Part shown: piece by piece, positions 42,426 through 53,178 of the stretch
How positions within the stretch are numbered: position 1 is the stretch's first letter
Layout of the letters: the number at the start of each line of letters is the position of its first letter
Assembly (NCBI GenBank): GCA_023091665.1
Contig: JALJCQ010000024.1
Coordinates: 806,001-870,000 of the forward strand
Source: Pythium myriotylum
Lineage: Eukaryota > Oomycota > Peronosporomycetes > Pythiales > Pythiaceae
Length of the DNA stretch: 64,000 bases
Reading direction: 5' to 3'
Program-made: the position numbers and the translations under genes
The notes under the pieces: model-generated
Databases searched by the model: none
What the model saw: only the letters and a program-made list of their open reading frames with translations
What the model was told of the DNA's origin: nothing

Positions 42426-43473
42426 TCCACACCTTCTTCTTCGCTGACTTCTTCAGCTTGGCGCAGTTCAGGAGAGAATGATTGCCACCACAACCATAGC
42501 AACCGTTCGAGTGCAGGGTACCATCCCAATGCGATCGACTACTCTCAGACTTGGACTCGGGTACATCACCAAGGTTCACATTCTGAACGACCCGACTCGA
42601 CTCCTGACCATCACCCCGACGGCCTTTGCCTCGGACACCCTTGCCTTTATTCGTGCCATTCAACCGTTGGCGCTTGGTGCTCGGGGAGTCATCATCTGAT
42701 CCATTCGTGCGCTTCAGCCGACGCAACACTTGGTGTTCTTTTGCCTGCTCCAGGGCGAGCTTCAGAATCAACTGGAAGAGAGCGGGTACGTTGCCTTTCG
42801 GGTTGCTATCGTGGAAATCCAACTCATTTTTAACCCGCTTCTGAAGTTTATCTGGCAGACACTTGATGAGGATCTTGCATTTCTTCTCATCCTTGCCTCG
42901 AAACAACGACATCAAGCCGTTCGTGCGAATGATGCTATTGCACGAATGAAAGTAATCCGTCACCATCGCTTTGACATCAGAGGTAGTCTTGTCAATCTTC
43001 AACTCTCGGAGGAAAAGCTCCTCAATGTCCGGCAACATCTGATTCTTAAATGTTTCGACCGTTGTCTTAATCCAGTCCCACAGAAATTCATCCGTGAGCT
43101 CACTCTTGTCAACATTCCACTCGACCTCGCATAGCGTATCAAGGTACGCCTCGTCAAATGAGTTTCGCACGCTGACCATCAGGGAGTCAACAGACTCGCC
43201 TGAGTTCTTGCATCTTGCTCTGATCGTCTCCTCGTATTCCAAACGTAGATCCAACCAGCGTGTGAGACCATCATGCGAAACATTATCGAGTTTTGGGGCA
43301 GCCATGAACGTGATGTCTGGCTTCGTGATGGCGTTTGGCGAGTTTGTCGTGAGCCTCGCGCACGCGTTGAGGGCGTATTCGCTGTCGAGCTTGCCATGGT
43401 CTTCGCTCCAACGACAGCCTCTTCTTGATCGATCTTCTTGTTGAGCCTCGGTAGTTGCGCACAGGCAAACCAC
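42370..43473 (-). CDS. gypsy 1 gag
   Basis: 367 codons starting just inside the 5' LTR. Helical Gag-like protein with a Lys/Arg-rich region and a CCHC zinc knuckle near the end (CYGCGGNHSLLNC), the usual nucleic-acid-binding motif. It ends within the start of pol. A first Met a little further in is equally possible. Confidence 0.7.
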   Translation of the reverse strand: MVCLCATTEAQQEDRSRRGCRWSEDHGKLDSEYALNACARLTTNSPNAITKPDITFMAAPKLDNVSHDGLTRWLDLRLEYEETIRARCKNSGESVDSLMVSVRNSFDEAYLDTLCEVEWNVDKSELTDEFLWDWIKTTVETFKNQMLPDIEELFLRELKIDKTTSDVKAMVTDYFHSCNSIIRTNGLMSLFRGKDEKKCKILIKCLPDKLQKRVKNELDFHDSNPKGNVPALFQLILKLALEQAKEHQVLRRLKRTNGSDDDSPSTKRQRLNGTNKGKGVRGKGRRGDGQESSRVVQNVNLGDVPESKSESSRSHWDGTLHSNGCYGCGGNHSLLNCAKLKKSAKKKVWSAKRDQREQGRQRQDSTD

Positions 43474-43485
43474 TAAAGCTAGCTT

Positions 43486-43742
43486 TGTAGTAGGTCCAAG
43501 GTAACAACAACACTATTCGGGAAGCTGGCGGCTTCCTGGGATCTCTTCTTGTATTCCTTCTTCTTGGTATTATCCAATCTGTCTATCCAATCCGCCCTAG
43601 TTCTCTCGCCGACGAGGGCAACCTCAATAGGTGCCCCTTGACGTCCTCGACCAGGTCAGCCTATCACCAGCCAGCTCAGCTGTGGGTATCGGCCCACAGC
43701 TCGGTGAGTGGGCCAAGTCTTGCTCGTCCTCAGCCCACTACA
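43486..43742 (-). mobile_element. gypsy 1, 5' LTR
   Basis: 257 bases, matching 38499-38755. GGCTG (43743-43747) is the target duplication on this side. Confidence 0.85.
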
Positions 43743-43747
43743 GGCTG

Positions 43748-44129
43748 CTTGGTTCGTCGAGTGTTTTCAGCGAAGCCACCACATGCAACAAACCCCGAGT
43801 TCGTCGTGCGTGGACCTCGCTCACGCCAGCCGAGCAGCTACTCTACAAAGACGCCATCGCGACAGCCATGGACTCCGGCGCCTACATCAAATTCGTCGAA
43901 GCTCACAACGAGATGATGTCCGAGCGCGAAGCCCATCGTCAGTGCATGTTCATCTATTGGCACCGCTACTTCCTCGCGGCCTTCGAGAACATGCTGCGTG
44001 ACCAGCACCCTCGCTTCGCGTGCGTGACGATCCCGTACTGGGACTGGATCACCGACTACGACCGTGCCATGAACAACCAGTGCGACAACACGCTGTCGTG
44101 CTCGCCCGCCTTGCACTTCATGGGCGGCA
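43748..44129 (+). pseudogene. tyrosinase tyr3, continuation truncated after CuA
   Basis: It resumes in the signal peptide (LGSSSVFSEATTCNKPRV), runs through CuA (AHNEM, EAHRQC, YWHRYF) and stops being tyrosinase at GCGGCA (44124-44129), where inverted VWD sequence begins. CuB and the C-terminal half are gone. The sequence is nearly identical to tyr2. Confidence 0.88.
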
Positions 44130-44579
44130 CGTGACGCGCTGCGTGTGGGAGGCCTTGTCGGTCTTAGAGAAGGTGAACTTGGAGCGGCCGCAGAGCAGTC
44201 CGGGCGCCGAGACCTCGACCTCGGTGGGCGGGTTATTGGCGAAGGCCGGGTTGAGCGTCACGACGGCGGTGGCGATGGCGCCGTCCTGGATGGGCGTGTC
44301 GGCGGAGGCAGTCGGGTTGTTTCCGTTGGGGTTGCCGTTGGGGTTGGTCATGAGGATGCCGTTGGGGATGCCGTTTCCGTCGCCTCCGGCAATGGGGTTG
44401 CCGTTGGGGATCGTTGGGTTTGTGTTGGGGTTACCGTTGGCAGTAGCTCCATCGGCGTTGGTAGTGCTCTCAATGGCGACGGAGACGCAGTTCTGCGCGT
44501 TGGCCAAGTCGATGGACATGGCGGCGTGGGCGGCGATGGCCGTGGCGAGCAGCGAGCGGATGATGGCGGTGGCGCGCAT
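44124..44579 (-). pseudogene. VWD3, N-terminal fragment
   Basis: From ATG 44579 it encodes the signal peptide and Asn/Gly/Pro-rich region, about 150 codons, almost identical to VWD4. It stops at the join with tyr3, before the VWD domain. The promoter region is intact (initiator at 44700-44715), so it may be transcribed into tyr3 antisense. Confidence 0.85.
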
Positions 44580-45195
44580 GTTGGGGGTGGCGGGTGGTGG
44601 TGATACAGTCTCGACGAGGCGGGTACTGTGTGTGGGGTTGTACTGGAGACCGGGTCTTCAGTAGTGGGTGGTGGTTTGGTCGTGTGGGGGGCACGAGGCG
44701 AGTTGTGGAATGAGTGGGAGGGCCTGGACCGCTTGGGGGCTCGGCGAATTGGAGCCTCGGAGGTTCAGGGCTCGGAAACTCAGCGGTTCGGGGGTTGGCC
44801 GGGTCCGATGGACGGTGAGGTGAGTACGGAGAAGTCAGCGGTGACTGTTTGGAGAGCCTGTTTGACTTCGTGTTGCGTCGTCGTTGGTCGAATGTAGAGC
44901 CACTTGTTTGTTTTTGTGTCCCTTGCATGTGGCTGGCGATCATCGGCGGCAGAGCAGTCAAGACCGAGTCGGTTTTGTTTTGGTGGCAAGTGTGTATATA
45001 GTGTAGTTCAATCGGCGATGGTGAGAGCGAGGCAGCTGGGAGTGTTCTCACGAAGATGTTCAGCGTAGAGAGTGGCTGGCTTGTGGCAGTGGAGGATCTG
45101 ATTCTTGTCCCTAACGAGCCAAGCAGACGAGGATTCGATCGACTGAACGGATGCAGCTGAGATGGTCGACGGACGGCAGGCAGTCGGACCTTATG
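44124..45195. repeat. left arm of 1.07-kb inverted repeat (VWD3 5' region)
   Basis: Paired positions with 46452-47523 add up to 91647 without net indels. The arm covers the VWD3 fragment and about 615 bases of its 5' flank. The outer end at 45195 is sharp, apart from two nearby substitutions. Confidence 0.9.
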
Positions 45196-46451
45196 CTGGT
45201 GTCTGGGAGACATTTTTTCTTGAAGTCACGTCAATGTCAACTGGTTTCGTGTTTGGTCCGATTTGCTCAAGGACGCCGCATGCTCCAACTTCCTGCTCTT
45301 CGATCATCGCCGATTTCATTGAACTTTAGATATGCAGGCAATTTGCAGAAAGGTTAGCTTCTGGGTTGGTACTCTTGTTTAGATTGCATACTTCCTTCTC
45401 TGATTGTCTATCTGACCGTATGTCGATGTCGTCACCTTGCGACAAGTGAACACGTGGAACGCATGCACTTGTTGACTTGTCTTGAAGTAAATTGATTCGA
45501 AGAGTTCGAGTCGCCAAATTGTTTGCCGTCGGGACTCAAGTGGTTGTTTCTGTGAGTTCAGATCAATAGAAATTGATAGCGTACGGATTTGCTGGAAGCT
45601 AAGTCATGTGTTTTCTTCTGGATCCAATCAAGTTTTCACACTTTCGACCCCAATAGAACCCATTGGATGGGGGTTTGAGTATCGTTGAGCGTCATGTGTC
45701 GTTCAAATAGTCACGACCTCATCAGACGTATCCGAATTAGATGTACACACCCAAATAGCGGATAGTGTGATTGGTGGAGCACAAACAAGCGGCTTGCCCC
45801 ACTCACCCTAGCGTCTTAGAGTTCCGTATCTAAATACATCAGTAACACAAAAACTGAATGCGTTACAATTGGCTAGCAAATGAATCTTCTTTACTACGAC
45901 GTGTCAATGCATTTATCTTCAACACGATATTGGTAATCGAAAGTCGACAAAGGTATGAGTGAATCAGACAGATGTCATGGATCCAACGATCTAACGATCT
46001 CATGAAGACTTCGTCAAATGTTGCTTACTATGTGCTGTACTCCGCTCTGGCCTCAGTCAAGTGTCGCGCTGGGAAGCTCGTGGAAAACAGGACCCTTCGA
46101 TGAAAAAGTCCAAATGGACCCGATGGATCCATGGGACGCCAACGACTTGGATCGTGTGACAGGCTTGAGCATGGTGATCAGAACCAAGACCAAACACAAC
46201 AAGAGTTGAACTTTACTTCAAGAAGGACCACGTCAATCCATCTGCTCCGAGAAGACCAAAACACGCCCATTTGAATACCATCGTTGCTTTTGTTGGGTGA
46301 TTGTGAGCATCAACTGAAAGTATCCATGTCACTCGATGGCAATTAAGGTTGGCCATTACATTCACTGCATTCCGACGACCCCACGGATAACACGAGAAGC
46401 ACTTCAATTCACCGGTGGGCCGACCAAGAAACAGACACATTCTCGATTGAC
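45196..46451. other. spacer between VWD3 and VWD4 flanks
   Basis: 1256 bases of unique, AT-richer sequence at the mirror axis. A block at about 46346-46395 matches the distal 5' flank of VWD2 (25230-25275). No ORF with support. Confidence 0.5.
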
Positions 46452-47067
46452 CATGAGGTCCGATTGCCTGCCGTCCGTCGACCATCTCAGCTGCATCCGT
46501 TCAGTCGATCGAATCCTCGTCTGCTTGGCTCGTTAGGGACAAGAATCAGATCCTCCACTGCCACAAGCCAGCCACTCTCTACGCTGAACATCTTCGTGAG
46601 AACACTCCCAGCTGCCTCGCTCTCACCATCGCCGATTGAACTACACTATATACACACTTGCCACCAAAACAAAACCGACTCGGTCTTGACTGCTCTGCCG
46701 CCGATGATCGCCAGCCACATGCAAGGGACACAAAAACAAACAAGTGGCTCTACATTCGACCAACGACGACGCAACACGAAGTCAAACAGGCTCTCCAAAC
46801 AGTCACCGCTGACTTCTCCGTACTCACCTCACCGTCCATCGGACCCGGCCAACCCCCGAACCGCTGAGTTTCCGAGCCCTGAACCTCCGAGGCTCCAATT
46901 CGCCGAGCCCCCAAGCGGTCCAGGCCCTCCCACTCATTCCACAACTCGCCTCGTGCCCCCCACACGACCAAACCACCACCCACTACTGAAGACCCGGTCT
47001 CCAGTACAACCCCACACACAGTACCCGCCTCGTCGAGACTGTATCACCACCACCCGCCACCCCCAAC
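46452..47067 (+). promoter_or_regulatory. VWD4 5' flank with initiator at 46932-46947
   Basis: This flank is shared with VWD3 (mirror) and, from 46610, with VWD2. It contains ACTACACTATATACACAC and the initiator ACTCATTCCACAACTC at 46932-46947, about 120 bases before the ATG. Nearly complete conservation in three copies fits recent duplication, so it does not by itself mark functional sites. Confidence 0.65.
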
Positions 47068-47523
47068 ATGCGCGCCACCGCCATCATCCGCTCGCTGCTC
47101 GCCACGGCCATCGCCGCCCACGCCGCCATGTCCATCGACTTGGCCAACGCGCAGAACTGCGTCTCCGTCGCCATTGAGAGCACTACCAACGCCGATGGAG
47201 CTACTGCCAACGGTAACCCCAACACAAACCCAACGATCCCCAACGGCAACCCCATTGCCGGAGGCGACGGAAACGGCATCCCCAACGGCATCCTCATGAC
47301 CAACCCCAACGGCAACCCCAACGGAAACAACCCGACTGCCTCCGCCGACACGCCCATCCAGGACGGCGCCATCGCCACCGCCGTCGTGACGCTCAACCCG
47401 GCCTTCGCCAATAACCCGCCCACCGAGGTCGAGGTCTCGGCGCCCGGACTGCTCTGCGGCCGCTCCAAGTTCACCTTCTCTAAGACCGACAAGGCCTCCC
47501 ACACGCAGCGCGTCACGTGCCGC
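46452..47523. repeat. right arm of 1.07-kb inverted repeat (VWD4 5' region)
   Basis: Mirror of 44124-45195: VWD4 promoter and first ~150 codons. Confidence 0.9.
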
Positions 47524-49371
47524 ACGGCGGCAGGCGCGGCGCCGGCGTCGACGCCCGATGGCAGCGTCGTCGACGTGCCCGTCACGCTCACCTACAGGCA
47601 AGGCCCGCGCGCATCCGATGCGCAGAGACTCAAGCGCAAGGTGGTCAACTCGGGCCGCTGCTCCGGCTGGGGCGACCCGCACCTCACTACGCTCGACGGC
47701 GGGGCCTACGACTTCCAGAAGCAGGGCGTCTTCAAGTACGTCGAGGCCGGCAGTCTCCAGGTGCAGGTCTTCCAGGAAAAGTGTGGCGACGTCGCGCGCC
47801 TCAAGGACGCGGCGCCCAGCTGCTACCAGGGCGTCGCCGTCGCCTTCGGCGCCTCGCTCGCACGATTCTTCATCGTCAACGGCAAGCTGCAGGCTGCGCG
47901 TGGCTCGGCCTCTCTCCAGTGGCTCTCGGTAGAGCGCCTCGCGTCGCCGGCTGCGCAGGGCTTCCGCGTCTTCGCCAACGTCGACCACGCCACCTACGTC
48001 GACATCAACCTCGACCGATGGGGGGACTACCCGCTGCTCAACGTCGCGCTCCAGCTCTCGCCCTACTTCAAGGCGGGTGCCGGGGCTGGCGCTGCTGCTC
48101 CTGGCACCACCAACGCCGTCTCCGGACTCATGGGCAACTGGAACGGCAACCGCAACGACGACGTTACCAACAGCGACCAGCTCGCGCAGCTCCATGGCGT
48201 CTCGCTCGACTCGAACCTCTTCACGTGTGTGGGCGAGGCCTCGTGCGCGCCGATGCTCAAGGCCTCGACCATCCACGACTCGAACGCGCTCGCGTTCACG
48301 CAGGCGCTCGTGTCGTCAGGCGGCTCGCAGCCACTGCTGCACCAGGGCTACGCGGTGGTCGCGGCGGACGCCATCCCTCTTCGCGGCTTCTCGCCCAAGC
48401 TGCGCGCGCTGGCGCTGCGTCGGCTGATGGGCCAGGACGACGGAGCTAACATGGACCCGAACGAGGGTGACAGTGACAGTGATGACGACAGCGAACCAGT
48501 GCGTGAGCGAGAGCAGGAGCGCGCGAACGAGGGTCGACTCCTGCGTGGCTCCGCCGGGTACCTTGCAGGCCAGGTGGCGACGACCCCGGACGGCGCCATG
48601 GTCGGAGGTGTTGGTGGTACTACTGCAGGTGCCGCAGGTCCGGCGGCCCCAGTGAGTCGTCCATCTCCGGTCGTTGCGAACGGCAGGGACGAAGGCAACG
48701 GCAACGGCAACGGCAACGGCGCAACGCCCAAGGCTGGTCCGTCGCAGGTATCCGCACCGGCGCCCGTCACCAAGCCGCTGACGAAGCCAAACGCCGACAC
48801 GACCACCAAAGACAACGCCAACGCCAATACCAACCCTAGCTCCAGCTCCAACCCTACAGCCGGTGCCAAGACCACCGATGTCAGTGCCAAGACCGGTGCC
48901 AAAACCGATTCCAACGGCCCCATCGAGCCTAACACCAATGCCAACGCTGTCACCAACGCCAACGCCAACACCAACACCAACAACGACATCGACGTCACGC
49001 CGCGCGCCACGCAACTGTGCCAGCAAGTACTCTCCACCATCGCCTCCACCTGCGGCAAGTACGTGCGCGACACCGACCACCACATCCACACGCGATGCAT
49101 CGCCGACACGGCGCTCATGCGAGACCTCACCATCGTCGACCACGCCAAGCTCGGCTACCTGCGCGAGTGCCGCCGCGAGCTGGACGCGCGTCTGTCGTCG
49201 CAGACGGCGTGCGCCACGGAGACCAAGGCGCTACAGAAGGACCGCGACGCTCTCTTCTTCGGCGATCTGTCGCGCTGCGCCAAGCAGTGCAGTGGTCGCG
49301 GCAAGTGTCTGGCGGCTGGCTGCCAGTGCGACGCCGGCTACACGGGTCTCGGCTGCGACGTCAAGATCTAA
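47068..49371 (+). CDS. secreted VWD-domain/EGF-like protein, VWD4
   Basis: The protein is 767 aa with the full layout: signal peptide (RSLLATAIAAHAAMSIDLANA), Asn/Gly/Pro repeats (about 30-95), VWD domain from about residue 196 (CSGWGDPHLTTLDGGAYDF; GLMGNWNGNRNDD), an acidic Ser/Asp linker, four Gly-Asn units (five in VWD2), a Thr/Asn-rich stretch, a Cys-containing helical region and a C-terminal EGF-like module (CSGRGKCLAAGCQCDAG). It differs from VWD2 by scattered substitutions and small in-frame indels, for example an Ala/Gly insert before GTTNAVSG, so it is a slightly older duplicate. The promoter and signal peptide are intact. It originally converged on tyr4; gypsy 2 now lies between them. 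Confidence 0.88.
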   Translation: MRATAIIRSLLATAIAAHAAMSIDLANAQNCVSVAIESTTNADGATANGNPNTNPTIPNGNPIAGGDGNGIPNGILMTNPNGNPNGNNPTASADTPIQDGAIATAVVTLNPAFANNPPTEVEVSAPGLLCGRSKFTFSKTDKASHTQRVTCRTAAGAAPASTPDGSVVDVPVTLTYRQGPRASDAQRLKRKVVNSGRCSGWGDPHLTTLDGGAYDFQKQGVFKYVEAGSLQVQVFQEKCGDVARLKDAAPSCYQGVAVAFGASLARFFIVNGKLQAARGSASLQWLSVERLASPAAQGFRVFANVDHATYVDINLDRWGDYPLLNVALQLSPYFKAGAGAGAAAPGTTNAVSGLMGNWNGNRNDDVTNSDQLAQLHGVSLDSNLFTCVGEASCAPMLKASTIHDSNALAFTQALVSSGGSQPLLHQGYAVVAADAIPLRGFSPKLRALALRRLMGQDDGANMDPNEGDSDSDDDSEPVREREQERANEGRLLRGSAGYLAGQVATTPDGAMVGGVGGTTAGAAGPAAPVSRPSPVVANGRDEGNGNGNGNGATPKAGPSQVSAPAPVTKPLTKPNADTTTKDNANANTNPSSSSNPTAGAKTTDVSAKTGAKTDSNGPIEPNTNANAVTNANANTNTNNDIDVTPRATQLCQQVLSTIASTCGKYVRDTDHHIHTRCIADTALMRDLTIVDHAKLGYLRECRRELDARLSSQTACATETKALQKDRDALFFGDLSRCAKQCSGRGKCLAAGCQCDAGYTGLGCDVKI

Positions 49372-49535
49372 GGATCGAAACATCGACAGATCGCAGAGAG
49401 GAGGGTCTGTAGCGACCAGCTTTGTGGATACAATCAGTAGTGCATCGATGCTTCAGTGCGTTGATGCATCGGAGCATTTGGAGTAAAGTGTGAATGTAAA
49501 GCCTCTCGAACATGATATGGGTACTCAGTTGATGC
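49372..49535. other. VWD4 3' flank up to gypsy 2
   Basis: It matches the start of convergent intergenic region 2 (28032 onward) and ends at ATGC, where gypsy 2 is inserted. The matching sequence resumes at 56270. Confidence 0.7.
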
Positions 49536-50272
49536 AGTGATGTTGTGGCGCGCTCAGGGGCTGGGGAAGGCCCACGCCGCTCACTCCACCCTTCGAGAGT
49601 CCTTTAAATAGCACGCAATTAGTAGTGAGGTGGTTCACACAGACTGCCCTCCTAATATAGGTCCCGCCAAGGCCTTTTGGTCTCCCGTGGACTGGGCACC
49701 GCGCCGGGCCCCTGACACACTGCGCCGAGTTGTCTTCGCCTCCCGCGCAACCTGAGCGTCCCCAAGCCGCCGCCGATGAGTCAGGCCTCGACGATGGCAC
49801 TGCTCGCTGGCTGCCACCGTCGTAACCTCGTCCACGAGACTCGAGGGTCGGCGTCGGGACCGTCAGCGACGTCCGCGACTCACCCTGGACTAAACCGCCA
49901 GCACCTTGAACAGACCAGAGCACTAAGTCTCTGGGAGCTACCAACTCGGCGAACTGTCAGCGACAAACACCAGAGTCCTCAACCTATACTATATATTCCA
50001 GCTGCTTTACTTGTGCACCACCTGGAGAATCGTCGACTTCCGCAGTCCTTCTCCGCCACGGCCACGCTCCCCCCGCAGTCCTCCGGCAAGCTGGCTCCCC
50101 AAGGCCACAACTTCCGCGGACTTTTAACTTTCCGGCCACCTGATTGGCTGCTGTTGGCGCCGACCGTTCGCTCGCCCGTCGCCGCGTCGAGCAACGGCCG
50201 CCCTCACGCCGAATCCCGGTGCCGTACCGGTTCTGTTCCTCGTGGCCCGCGCGTTCGGGACGCTTCATCACT
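49536..50272 (-). mobile_element. gypsy 2, 3' LTR
   Basis: 737 bases; begins AGTGATGTTGTGG on the + strand and ends CATCACT. Confidence 0.85.
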
Positions 50273-51658
50273 CCCCCGACCCAGCTTCGACGTCGTCCTC
50301 GGCGTCCTTGCCGGTCACCCACAGTATCTCATACTCTTCCATGGTCAACCACATCGCTTGCCCAGCTGCCGGGCCCGTCAGGATCTCGACTAGGATCTCC
50401 GTCTCGTAACGCCCGCTCGAGTTTCTTACCTTTCTTCGTCGCCTCTCGACGAAGAACACGCCCGTCGCGTTCTGCCTCAGGAACACAGCTGCTCGTTCTG
50501 CGTCTCGCTGTCCCGCTGCCCTAGCCGCTCTCGCCGGTACTGCCATCCTTACCTCGCCGCTACCTCTCAGCTCGAGCTCTGATCTGGCTCTCTGACTCCT
50601 CGTTCGTACCCCGGCCCTCGTCTCAGCGGCTGCCGACTCGTCTTCGTCCTCGAGCAGCTGATCCTGGAGATCCCTAGCCACGTCCTCGAGCACCGACACT
50701 GGCTCGCTATACTCCAACAGCATCGACTCGTGGGCCAACAACTCGTCCTGATTGTCCATCCGTCGCACCCGGAAGTTGTCGTAGCCCGCGGCCTCTATCA
50801 CGCGGCATGGACCAATCCACCGGTGCCTGATTTTCGTCTGCTTCTTGCCCACAGGTCGCTTGTACACCCACACTAGTTGACCTGGCCCAAAGCTCGGCCC
50901 ACGGCGCACCTGCCGGTCGTAGTACCGCGCCTGACGCCTCTGCTCCTTTTCGATCGCCGCTCTCGCGTCCTCGACTGCCTCATTCACCGCTCGACACAGA
51001 CGTCGGTGCCAGTCACTCACGTTCTCGACGCTGTCCAGCCTCTCCTGCAGCAACAAGTCGCGTGGCGCCCGCGGCTCTCTACCCGTCATCAGAAAGAACG
51101 GCGCGAAGCCCGTGACCGTGTTCTCCGCAGAGTTGTATGCGTAAGTCAACGCTCTTAACCATTCATCCCAATCGTTGCCATGCCGTGATACGTAGATCGC
51201 CACCATGTCCTTCCACGTTCTGTTGAATCGCTCGACCAGCCCCAGCAGGTTCGGCCGGTACGGGACTGGCGTCGCTTGCTTCGCCTGTAGGATGATCACC
51301 AGCGCACGCACAAGCCCCGACTGCATCTCCGAAGCACCGTCCATCACTAGCTCTCTGAACGGTCCGTGTCTGAACACGATCTCGTCGACCACCAACGTCG
51401 CCACCACGTCAGCGGTGTGGCTCTTCACAGGTACTGCGACTACAAACTTCGTGACATACTCGACCATCGCGATGACGTAGCGGTTGCCTTCAAGTGTCCC
51501 GACCACACGCTGTCATGACACTCTTTCAGTACTGCCGCCCACAAGGTTGGCGGCAGCAAGATCCGCCAGCCACCGTCCGCCGTGTACACGCTCACTACAC
51601 CATGTCGTCGCTCGACTCGTTGGCCTGCACCACTCCAGTCTTGATGGCGTCGCGACAC
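50268..51658 (-). pseudogene. gypsy 2 integrase with internal deletion
   Basis: A first frame (51658-51440) carries the zinc-region start (ECHDSVWSGHL). A second frame (51506-50268) carries the rest of the core from EGNRYVIAMVEYVTKF through MDGASEMQ and GLVERFNRTWKDM, plus the C-terminal domain. The two meet at about 51487-51500. The intervening part of the family domain, the Cys pair of the zinc region and the first catalytic Asp, is absent, so a deletion of a few hundred bases is inferred. Confidence 0.75.
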
Positions 51659-53178
51659 AACTTGCTCTCGTTCTGGTGTCTAATGGTTGTGACTTCATCG
51701 ATTTGGATGCTTCCCTCAAGAGCCGTCGCTGCCTCCGTCGAGCCGCCACTGTTGTCGCCTCTCTGCGCCGCCGGCGTACCCATCTCGCCGTCCTCGTCGA
51801 CGTTCGCGTTCTCGTCGTCGCTCTCGGCTTCGCTTTCGCCGCCTTCCACCGTTGCCAGCAGCACCGGTGCCCTCGACAAGACATCGGGCACGACGTTCTC
51901 CTTCCCTGGCCTAAACTGGAGAGTGAAGTTGTACTCCTGCAGCGCCAAAGCCCACCGATGTAGTTTGCCAGTTAAATCCTTCTTTGACATAAGCCACTTG
52001 AGTGCATGGTGGTCCGTCACAACCTTGAACTCTCGTCCATACAGATACGGCCGAAAATACTGAACTGCCCATACCACTGCGAGGCACTCCAACTGCGTAA
52101 TGGGATACTTGCTCTGACACTCGTTGTTCACCTTACTTGCATATTCAATAGGCTGTAGTCCTTGTCCCAAGTCCTGCATGAGTACTGCCCCTAGGCCAAC
52201 TGTCGACGCATCAGTCGCCAGCACAAACGGTCGACGAAAGCCGGGATACGCGAGCAGCGGACGCGAGCTCAACTCCTCCTTTATCGCATCGAACGCCATT
52301 TGTTGTTGCTCGCCCCACTCCCACGTCACGCTCTTCCGCAGCAGTCTCGTCAGCGGTTCCATCTTCGTCCCGAAACCTTCGACGAACCTCCGACAGTAAC
52401 CTGCCAGATGCACGAACCTTTTCACGCCCTTCTCGTCTGCCGGCACTGGACACTCCACGATGGCTTTGATAAGCCTGTCCGTTGGCCGCACACCTTCTGG
52501 GCTCAACTGATGCCCCAAGTACTCGATACTGTTCGTCGCGAACTGGCACTTCTTCAACTTGATGGTCAGGCCCGCATCCTCCAGCCGCGCCAACACCACC
52601 GCTAACTCCACGATGTGCCGTTCAAATTCGCCTTTCGAGAACACCACGATATCATCAAGGTATACCAGGCAACAAACCCACAAGAGACCCCGAAACACAC
52701 AATCCATCAGCCTCTGGAACGTGCTGGGCGCGTTGCTCAGTCCAAATGGCATTCGAACAAACCGATAGAGTCCTTCTCGGGTTAGGAACGCCGTCTTGTC
52801 TCGGTCCTGTTTTGCCACCTTGATCTGCCAATATCCCGCCATAAGGTCGAAGGTCGTGAACCACCGCGCTCCTCCCAATGCCTCGAGCGTCTCGTCAATA
52901 CGCGGTAAGGGGTAGACGTCCTTGACCGTCACTGCATTCAGTGCGCGATAATCAATGCAGAATCGCACACTCCCGTCCTTTTCCCTCACGAGTACAACTG
53001 GAAAACCCCATGGACCATTAGCCATCTCGATCACACCGTGCTCCAACATCTGCTTAATGTGTTGAGCAATGACTTCGTTCTCGTGCTGACTATTGCGAAA
53101 CCTTCTTTGTCTGATCGGCGCTGCGTCACCCGTAGGGATATAGTGCCGTACCCCTGTGGTTGTGGGTGGCGGACACAC
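51595..53178 (-). pseudogene. gypsy 2 reverse transcriptase and RNase H
   Basis: 527 codons containing RT (FCIDYRALN, MPFGLSNAPSTFQ, active site VYLDDIVVF), RNase H (FVLATDASTVGLGAVL; VVWAVQYFRPYLYG) and an acidic linker. The frame is offset from the upstream protease/RT start and the downstream integrase, so the polyprotein is broken. Confidence 0.8.

Larger units (their letters stand above)
38499..43742 (-). mobile_element. Ty3/gypsy retrotransposon 1 inserted in tyr3
   Basis: 5244 bases. The 257-base LTRs at 38499-38755 and 43486-43742 (TGTAGTAGG...CCCACTACA) look identical, with the 5-base target duplication GGCTG on both sides. Genes are on the - strand. The element interrupts the signal-peptide codons of tyr3. 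Identical LTRs point to a recent insertion, but pol already has at least one frameshift and a 20-base C run. Confidence 0.9.
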
